Assembly: GCA_016929205.1 (NCBI GenBank) | Contig: JAFGJF010000273.1 | Span: 1 to 8,442 of the forward strand | DNA from: Anaerolineae bacterium | Lineage (GTDB): Bacteria; Chloroflexota; Anaerolineae; JAFGEY01 | Direction: 5' to 3' | Length of the DNA stretch: 8,442 bases | Translations under genes and position numbers: made by a program | In this document: positions 1-4,683 of the stretch, in pieces | Layout: the number at the start of each line of letters is the position of its first letter | How positions within the stretch are numbered: the stretch's first letter is position 1 | The notes under the pieces: generated by a model | Told to the model about the DNA's origin: nothing | The model's input: only the letters and a program-made list of their open reading frames with translations | The model's database searches: none

Positions 1-245
1 AAGCCGATCCCGATCAAGATGATATTCAGGTCCGACGTCTCTAGCAGAGCGATGCCCGTGATCACACCTATGATGCCCCACAAGATGCTCCACATTCCCG
101 AGCCGCCCAGGGTCTTGCGCAAGCGGGCAGACTCCCATGCCTGGCGCATAACACGCGGAGAGCGGGCCAACAGCGTGTTACATAATGAGCAGTACGCTTG
201 ATCAGAGGTACTGCTGCTTCCACAATTCGGACAGATGGTGTTCAT
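1..245 (-). CDS. Zinc-ribbon membrane protein, N-terminal part (runs off left edge)
   Basis: This ORF has 81 readable codons and continues past base 1, so the C-terminus is missing. It begins with a two-knuckle zinc ribbon, CPNC at residues 5-8 and CSLC at 19-22, which should bind one structural zinc. A basic stretch follows and ends in LRKTLGGSGMW at about residues 42-52. After that comes a strongly hydrophobic segment (WSILWGIIGVITGIALL) that reads as a transmembrane helix, then a second hydrophobic start (NIILIGIG) at the edge. The ATG at 245 is supported by AAAGGA at 253-258 with a 7-base spacer. The gene lies 78 bases downstream of the HEAT lipoprotein gene on the same strand. The first 51 codons and the ribosome binding site are duplicated at 2284-2436. 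Small zinc-ribbon/TM proteins of this sort have no settled function; they may be adaptors in the membrane. The fold call is fairly secure, the role is unknown. Confidence 0.75.
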   Translation of the reverse strand, partial: MNTICPNCGSSSTSDQAYCSLCNTLLARSPRVMRQAWESARLRKTLGGSGMWSILWGIIGVITGIALLETSDLNIILIGIG

Positions 246-256
246 CGCGTGATCCT
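93..256 (-). repeat. Duplicated zinc-ribbon module, copy 1
   Basis: Bases 93-245 align without gaps to 2284-2436, at an offset of 2191 bases, and the match continues into the ribbon gene's ribosome binding site (TGATCCT at 250-256 and 2441-2447). Bases 103-128 are identical to 2294-2319. The encoded 51-52 residues are about 71% identical. Similarity stops abruptly after the Met-Trp pair. Such paired segments could recombine and delete the HEAT gene between them. Confidence 0.8.
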
Positions 257-277
257 TTCCGCATTCTAGAGGTCAGC

Positions 278-300
278 CTCCAGGTTAATCCGACCTGGAG
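278..300. other. 8-bp hairpin in the HEAT/zinc-ribbon gap
   Basis: CTCCAGGT (278-285) and ACCTGGAG (293-300) form a perfect 8-bp stem around a 7-base loop, starting 23 bases past the stop codon of the HEAT lipoprotein gene. On the minus strand the stem is followed by GCTGACCTCT, with no T run, so it does not fit an intrinsic terminator. It could be a 3'-end or processing structure, or chance. Confidence 0.35.
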
Positions 301-323
301 CGACCCCCCTTATGGTTACGTTT

Positions 324-2135
324 TTACTTGCTTGGGTAATTCTCGTTCCACCAGGTCTGCCAGGCATCGACATCGCAACCGAAATTTTGGCCGGTGATAG
401 TGTTGAGGGCTCTGACAATGGTAAACATGGGGCCAGAGTCAAGCGTTTCACAAATATTCATTTGCGACAAGTTTGTAATCAGTACAGGTACGCTGTCGAT
501 TGCATCTGGCCCGATGACACCGAGAGCACCATAGATCGACCAGTCAGCCGAGATCGAGGCGCGGGTTGTGTTGTCGCTGATCTGGTTGCTGAGGGCATCT
601 ACACCTTCCGGTCCCAAGGCGCCAAGTGCCCGGGCAGTAAGGAAACTAAGACCTCCTCCATCGCTGTTCAGCATTTCGGTCAGGATTGGCAGCATATCGG
701 CGGCTGCCGGGCCAAGCTGAACGATTTGTTCGAGGGTGTATTGACGGAGGATGACTTCATCGCTGGCTAGCGCTGTTGCGAAATCATCAGGTTGCAGACT
801 GCTCATTTGGCCTTCCATCTCTTGCCACCAGCTCTGCCAGGCGTCAAGGTCCTCACCAAATTCATGACCACTAACCTGGGCCAAAATCCTGGCAATCGCT
901 TGTCGGGCAGGCAAGTACTCTGTTTGGGCAGCATAGGACAGCAAAGGTGCGATGACGGTATAATCTTGATAACGCAGGTGGTTGACGATCTTGTCGCACA
1001 CGGCTTGGGATCTATCTTCCAACATGGGAATGACATAGTCATAGGCCGGTTCTCCCAGCCCCGCCAGAGAATCAGCAATGGTTTCCCTAGTCGTTGAGTT
1101 GGCGCCTTCAAGCGCGTCCAGCAGGGCGGAGATAGCGGCTTTAGGCGGCGTGACCCCCCTGAATAAAGCAGTTAAATCAGGGTTTTCACCATTGCTCGCT
1201 TTCACCAAGGCGATGATTGGGGGCAGATCTTGCTCGCCAAGTTCACCAAGGAAGTAAAGCGCGTTGGCGGTGGCGATGACTGTGCCGGAGGGTAGATCGG
1301 GAGTGTGAATGGTGGCATGCAGGTAGGGAGCAGCTTCTGACAACCTCCAGTGACTGATGAGCTCGAGAGCGGTGTGATAATTGGCAGGATCGCCAATGGG
1401 GTCGCCGAGTTTAGAGAGTACCAGTTCAATGGTTTCGTCTGTTGGAGCGGTACATTTGATTCTCTCAATAGTATCAGAATAGAGGCCAGGGATTTGGAGG
1501 TTTGCAAAGTAGAGTGGTGGGCCCCAGATTTGACCAAGAACGCCCATAAATTCACAACGCCATAGATCTGCAAAAGGAGCCTCTTCAGGGTTTTTGGCAC
1601 AAGAGGTAATGTTAGGGGGGGGAGATTTCTCGTTCCTGATCTGAAAGCTGGCCTGGTGGCCTTGGGCAGCCAAAGCAATTTCGATATCAACGGAGGCTCC
1701 AGAATAGCAGGTACCACCGGGTGTATAGGAGGCACTGATGGGGCGGACAGTTGCGTCAATGGTCAGTACACCGTCACAGCTGTCGCTCGTCTTTGTGATG
1801 ACCTGAGTTCCATAGGCTTCAAGGCGGCTCAAGAGAAAGGTTTCCATATTGAGTGATTCGGGTATGGGGGAAATGCCTTCCAAACTGTATTCGAGGCACA
1901 GGTGAGTGATCTCGATTCCTTGCCAGCCATCCAGGTCGATGCCGTGTGCCGTAAAACCGGTTACAGATGGCAGCGGAGGTGCCGTCGGAATGAGATAAGG
2001 GGTCACGGTGGGGGCCGCTGTTTTGGCGGGCGATGGCAAAACAGGTGCACGGGTGGGTTGGCTCGAACCACAGCCCTGTACGACAAAAGCAATCACTAAC
2101 AGTGAGAGAAACAATGAGTACTTTTTTGTATGCAT
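324..2135 (-). CDS. HEAT-repeat lipoprotein with paired TGxxFGxDxxAWxxWW motifs
   Basis: The product is a 603-residue exported lipoprotein. The signal peptide MHTKKYSLFLSLLVIAF leads to the lipobox VQGC, with Cys22 as the lipidation site. A Pro/Thr/Ala-rich spacer (about 27-58) holds the rest off the membrane. Residues 60-230 form an unrecognised domain rich in Cys (80, 120, 143, 179, 194, 228), possibly disulfide-bonded outside the cell. From about 235 to the end there are helical HEAT/armadillo-like repeats (for example RETIADSLAGLGEPA, TARALGALGPEGVDAL, YGALGVIGPDAIDSVP). Two copies of TGxxFGxDxxAWxxWW-like sequence occur, at about 422-437 (SGHEFGEDLDAWQSWW) and 581-596 (TGQNFGCDVDAWQTWW), each closing a block of repeats. 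This motif recurs in bacterial HEAT proteins. An upstream ATG at 2150 is in frame, but GAGGAA (2141-2146) lies 5 bases before the ATG at 2135, which is therefore preferred. HEAT arrays usually bind proteins; the partner is not known. Confidence 0.85.
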   Translation of the reverse strand: MHTKKYSLFLSLLVIAFVVQGCGSSQPTRAPVLPSPAKTAAPTVTPYLIPTAPPLPSVTGFTAHGIDLDGWQGIEITHLCLEYSLEGISPIPESLNMETFLLSRLEAYGTQVITKTSDSCDGVLTIDATVRPISASYTPGGTCYSGASVDIEIALAAQGHQASFQIRNEKSPPPNITSCAKNPEEAPFADLWRCEFMGVLGQIWGPPLYFANLQIPGLYSDTIERIKCTAPTDETIELVLSKLGDPIGDPANYHTALELISHWRLSEAAPYLHATIHTPDLPSGTVIATANALYFLGELGEQDLPPIIALVKASNGENPDLTALFRGVTPPKAAISALLDALEGANSTTRETIADSLAGLGEPAYDYVIPMLEDRSQAVCDKIVNHLRYQDYTVIAPLLSYAAQTEYLPARQAIARILAQVSGHEFGEDLDAWQSWWQEMEGQMSSLQPDDFATALASDEVILRQYTLEQIVQLGPAAADMLPILTEMLNSDGGGLSFLTARALGALGPEGVDALSNQISDNTTRASISADWSIYGALGVIGPDAIDSVPVLITNLSQMNICETLDSGPMFTIVRALNTITGQNFGCDVDAWQTWWNENYPSK

Positions 2136-2250
2136 AAGTATTCCTCGCATTTCTCATTCAAAGCTCAGACTCGTTGGGCAGCACCAAATGTGTGCCCTAG
2201 ACATTGTCTGTTCCGACGGCAACAGCGTTGCCAATTGTCACCACAATATT

Positions 2251-2436
2251 TCACAGTGCGACGACGGGCAGGGCCACATTCCACATTCCCGATCCGCCCA
2301 GGGTCTTGCGCAAGCGGGCGGCTTCCCGCGCTTCGCGCATCACGGGTGGGGAGCGGGCTAACGGAGTGTGGCACAAAGAGCAGGTTTCCTGGTCGGCAGG
2401 ATTGCTGCTTCCACACTTGTGACAGATGTTAGCCAA
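2251..2436 (-). CDS. Short zinc-ribbon protein, probably a decaying paralogue
   Basis: A 61-codon ORF starts at TTG (2434-2436), with GAGAGGA at 2444-2450 and a 7-base spacer. Zinc-ribbon knuckles CHKC (5-8) and CSLC (19-22) are intact, and the following basic segment up to GGSGMW matches the gene at 1-245 (37 of 52 residues identical). The reading frame then enters a hydrophobic stretch (NVALPVVAL) and stops at TGA 2251-2253. The same frame stays hydrophobic after the stop (NIVVTIGNAVAVGTDNV), meets TAG at 2197-2199, and ends at TGA 2158-2160. The first stop thus cuts what looks like a transmembrane helix in the middle. Either the gene is a pseudogene with two nonsense codons, or it makes only a soluble 61-residue ribbon with a hydrophobic tail. 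It sits between the 152-residue lipoprotein and HEAT lipoprotein genes. Confidence 0.6.
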   Translation of the reverse strand: MANICHKCGSSNPADQETCSLCHTPLARSPPVMREAREAARLRKTLGGSGMWNVALPVVAL

Positions 2437-2447
2437 TGAATGATCCT
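2284..2447 (-). repeat. Duplicated zinc-ribbon module, copy 2
   Basis: This is the second copy of the module at 93-256, in the same orientation, with the ribosome binding site included. The copy differs in start codon (TTG here, ATG in copy 1), and what follows the shared part is unrelated at the DNA level. Confidence 0.8.
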
Positions 2448-2517
2448 CTCTCAGATAGTGCTCGTTGACAGCTCGGTCTCGATTGAATTACTGCTTGGGT
2501 TTATCAATGCCCTCGGG

Positions 2518-2976
2518 CTAGTCTGGCTTGATCACGGTATCGATACCCGAAGCCTCCTCTCCCAGGACCTCACCATCGTACACAAACCGCAAGCTCTCAG
2601 CAGAACGACTGCTCGGCACGACATAGAACAAGCTCAGCTCTTTGGCATAGTTTCCGCCAACCTCTTGAGGCCAATACCCCCAAGTACGCTCGACTTCCTG
2701 TCCGTCGTGGTAAAAGTGCGCTCCCGCAGCCAGTAGGGAATAGAGCTCTTTTCTATAGTCGTCGCTCGTCGGGTCCAGGTCGGGCGCGACACTCTCATCG
2801 AACGTAAATTCGAGGACGATCTGAATATTGTCTTTGCCTTCGAATTTGTAGAATACACCGCTTGCATTGATGGTATCCACCGTCTCGACGGATGTGATTT
2901 TGGCTTTAGGTCCAGATCCGCCACATCCTACCAGAAGCAGTGCCAGCGTGACCAGCAGAACAGCCCTTTTTTTCAT
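2518..2976 (-). CDS. Small lipoprotein of unknown function
   Basis: The 152-residue product has a clear lipoprotein signal: MKKRAVLLVTLALL followed by LVGC, with Cys18 lipidated, then a GGSG spacer. The mature part (about 25-152) has alternating hydrophobic residues (NIQIVLEFTF, ELSLFYVV, SLRFVYDG), which suggests a small beta-sandwich domain; I do not recognise a named family. A shape like the DUF4352/telokin-like group is possible but unproven. The ATG at 2976 has AGGA at 2987-2990 with a rather long 10-base spacer. An in-frame ATG at 3084 would extend the protein by 36 residues, overlap the upstream gene and bury the signal peptide, so it is rejected. The gene follows the propeller gene by 70 bases and is probably co-transcribed with it. 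It is anchored in the outer face of the cell envelope, and nothing in the sequence tells its ligand. Confidence 0.8.
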   Translation of the reverse strand: MKKRAVLLVTLALLLVGCGGSGPKAKITSVETVDTINASGVFYKFEGKDNIQIVLEFTFDESVAPDLDPTSDDYRKELYSLLAAGAHFYHDGQEVERTWGYWPQEVGGNYAKELSLFYVVPSSRSAESLRFVYDGEVLGEEASGIDTVIKPD

Positions 2977-3046
2977 GATCTCGTTTTCCTCTCTATATAC
3001 ATAGGTCCGATTTAAGAACATCTCCGGTTTTGTTATTCGCGCGCGA

Positions 3047-4438
3047 TCACGGCTTTGCCCAAACAGAGATAAACCCTTGGCCAACGACCTGCTCCTTACT
3101 GCTGCCGGTCGCTACAAGTTTGATCGTCATCGGTTGTCGGTCATTCTCTTTTCTCTCACTGATTGCTACCCATTTACCATCTGGTGAGAGGCTGGCATAG
3201 ACCGTGCCTATCCTGCTCTCGGCCAGCAAAACCGCATCATCTTGATCAGCCACAAGCAGCCAGATCTGCATCTCTCCGTTTTCAAGCAAGGCAAGGACCA
3301 ACGCGACACACCCATCTTGTGACATGTTTGCCCAGTTGAGCGTCTTTACCCCTTCCAGGGAAGCATGTTCTCTCATTTGAGCCGTCTCCAGGTCCAGGCT
3401 GGCGATGCGAATCTCATTTTTCTGAACACGATCGTCAGTCAGGAACAACCAACGTGACGAGGCCTGTCTATAGACACGCTGGTAGCCTGCCAGTTCATCG
3501 AGTTCCTGTTCTGTGCCCTTGTCCAGATCGACTTTGGTCCACGTCATCTCGGTTTTGAGCCCGCCTATGCCCAGAACAACCTGCTTGCCTTCCGGGTCAA
3601 TGTGCAGCTCGCGCACCACGTCGATGGGTGCAAAGAACTCGGTCTCTGTTTGATCATCAAGCGCGTACAGCAAGACCAGTTCGCGGCGAACAAGGACAAT
3701 TTGATCCCGCTTGGGCACAAAAGCAGCTCCAACAATGTCAGAGCCCGAAAGAACGATCTTGCTGTCAAAGCCGTCGATCGTCTCCAGGTATGCATGTGTC
3801 TCGCCATTCTCATCTCGCGCGATGTAAACAACATATTTGCCATCGTCAGAAACAGCAGCAGAGCGGGCGCCGCGTTCAAGGCCAAGCTGACGTGCAGCCT
3901 CTGGATTCGAAGCAGGCACGAGCCAAAACTCTCCGGATATCTGCACCAAAAAGTGGGGATCGCCCGATCTGACCGCCTCGACCAGCGGCGGCACCGGATT
4001 CGCCGGATCGATCTCGATGGGCACATCCTGGATTTCGCCAGCATCGACATCGAGTATGTACACGCCCTCTCTGCCGCACAACAGCACCTGGCTGTCAGAA
4101 GCGGCATACGGTTGGGCCGGAAGCGTGTCGAATGCTTTCACCTCGCCTGAGACGGTGTCGACCAGAAACCACTTTTGTGTTGCAATGGCATCTTGATACA
4201 GGACGTGGCGGCCAAGTGTGAAACGCATAGGCTGCAAAAGCCCCACCTCACCGGGTAGCGTGACACGCCGCAGTTCCTTGCCACCTGTATCACACACCAC
4301 CACCTCTGACGCGGGCTTGCCATCCTCGCCGGCGGCCTGATAGACAATTTGGCCTCGATCTTGGCCAAATAGATTGCAGTTCACAGTGATTGCCAGAACC
4401 AAGATGACAAAAAGACACATACCGGTTCGTTTGCTCAT
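3047..4438 (-). CDS. Exported TolB-like beta-propeller protein
   Basis: The product has 463 residues. A hydrophobic signal (CLFVILVLAIT, about 8-18) follows a basic start, MSKRTG. A cysteine at 21 (TVNC) is a poor match to a lipobox because position -1 is Asn, so it may be a lipoprotein, a cleaved secreted protein or membrane-anchored. The rest is built from repeating four-stranded units typical of PD40/TolB-type propellers: IVYQ...EVVVCDTGGKELRRVTL (about 31-61), then VSDDGKYVVYIARDENG (196-212), then a final LSPDGKWVAISER (417-429), with weaker copies between. The repeats are more diverged than those of the large propeller at 4684-7647. The ATG at 4438 has AAAGGA with a 6-base spacer. Propellers of this type bind proteins or glycans and need not be enzymes; no catalytic site is seen. 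It lies 70 bases upstream of the small lipoprotein gene, likely in one operon. Confidence 0.8.
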   Translation of the reverse strand: MSKRTGMCLFVILVLAITVNCNLFGQDRGQIVYQAAGEDGKPASEVVVCDTGGKELRRVTLPGEVGLLQPMRFTLGRHVLYQDAIATQKWFLVDTVSGEVKAFDTLPAQPYAASDSQVLLCGREGVYILDVDAGEIQDVPIEIDPANPVPPLVEAVRSGDPHFLVQISGEFWLVPASNPEAARQLGLERGARSAAVSDDGKYVVYIARDENGETHAYLETIDGFDSKIVLSGSDIVGAAFVPKRDQIVLVRRELVLLYALDDQTETEFFAPIDVVRELHIDPEGKQVVLGIGGLKTEMTWTKVDLDKGTEQELDELAGYQRVYRQASSRWLFLTDDRVQKNEIRIASLDLETAQMREHASLEGVKTLNWANMSQDGCVALVLALLENGEMQIWLLVADQDDAVLLAESRIGTVYASLSPDGKWVAISERKENDRQPMTIKLVATGSSKEQVVGQGFISVWAKP

Positions 4439-4518
4439 TGTTTATCCTTTATCTAGGGCACACTGCCTGAGTCCCAAAGAAGCGATGAAATGCCCACTCG
4501 TCCGATGGAAAAGATCGC

Positions 4519-4626
4519 CTAGGGTAGCGCCGGGAATTGCTCTCGCCAAGTTGGATTCCGAGATAAATCCTCAAGCGGCGTCTTGCCGCTGTCCGGCCCA
4601 CCGGTTATGACGGTGTGTTTGCGCAT
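4519..4626 (-). pseudogene. P-loop (Walker A) micro-ORF, likely 5' remnant of an ATPase gene
   Basis: A 35-codon ORF begins with ATG at 4626 and ends at TAG 4519-4521. It is preceded by AAAGGA at a normal distance (7 bases). The peptide starts MRKHTVITGGPDSGKTPLED: a beta strand (HTVIT) running straight into GGPDSGKT, a full GxxxxGK[ST] Walker A motif at residues 9-16. This matches the opening of AAA-type P-loop kinases/ATPases such as the AAA_28 group, which usually begin with a short strand and GGPGSGK[ST]. After about residue 23 the resemblance ends. There is no Walker B and no room for a fold. It lies in the 244-base gap between the two propeller genes. Two readings are possible: the broken 5' end of a lost ATPase gene, which I favour, or a genuine tiny peptide. 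The codons around the P-loop also make a 6-bp hairpin (AGCGGC/GCCGCT). Confidence 0.45.
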
Positions 4627-4683
4627 AATCGTTTCCTTTGTTTATGGCTTTCTCCAATCCAACAAGCCAGAGAATAACATCTT

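Noticed and set aside
278..300. Hairpin as an intrinsic terminator of the HEAT gene
   Set aside because: No T run follows the stem on the minus strand.
312..770. 152-codon plus-strand frame
   Set aside because: It lies wholly antisense to the HEAT lipoprotein gene, has no ribosome binding site and shows no domain; the minus-strand frame has clear repeats and a signal peptide.
1202..1759. 185-codon minus-strand frame
   Set aside because: Out-of-frame shadow within the HEAT lipoprotein gene, rich in Pro/Leu/Ser with no motif.
3037..3046. TCGCGCGCGA palindrome just after the propeller stop codon
   Set aside because: A simple alternating CG run without a loop or neighbouring signal; not enough to call a site.
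2977..3084. Longer start for the small lipoprotein
   Set aside because: It would overlap the propeller gene and place 36 residues before the signal peptide; ATG 2976 gives a standard lipoprotein signal.
3602..4150. 182-codon plus-strand frame and a 180-codon minus-strand alternative frame (3565-4107)
   Set aside because: Both are shadows of the propeller gene at 3047-4438; their compositions (Arg/Ser/Cys-rich or patternless) are not protein-like.
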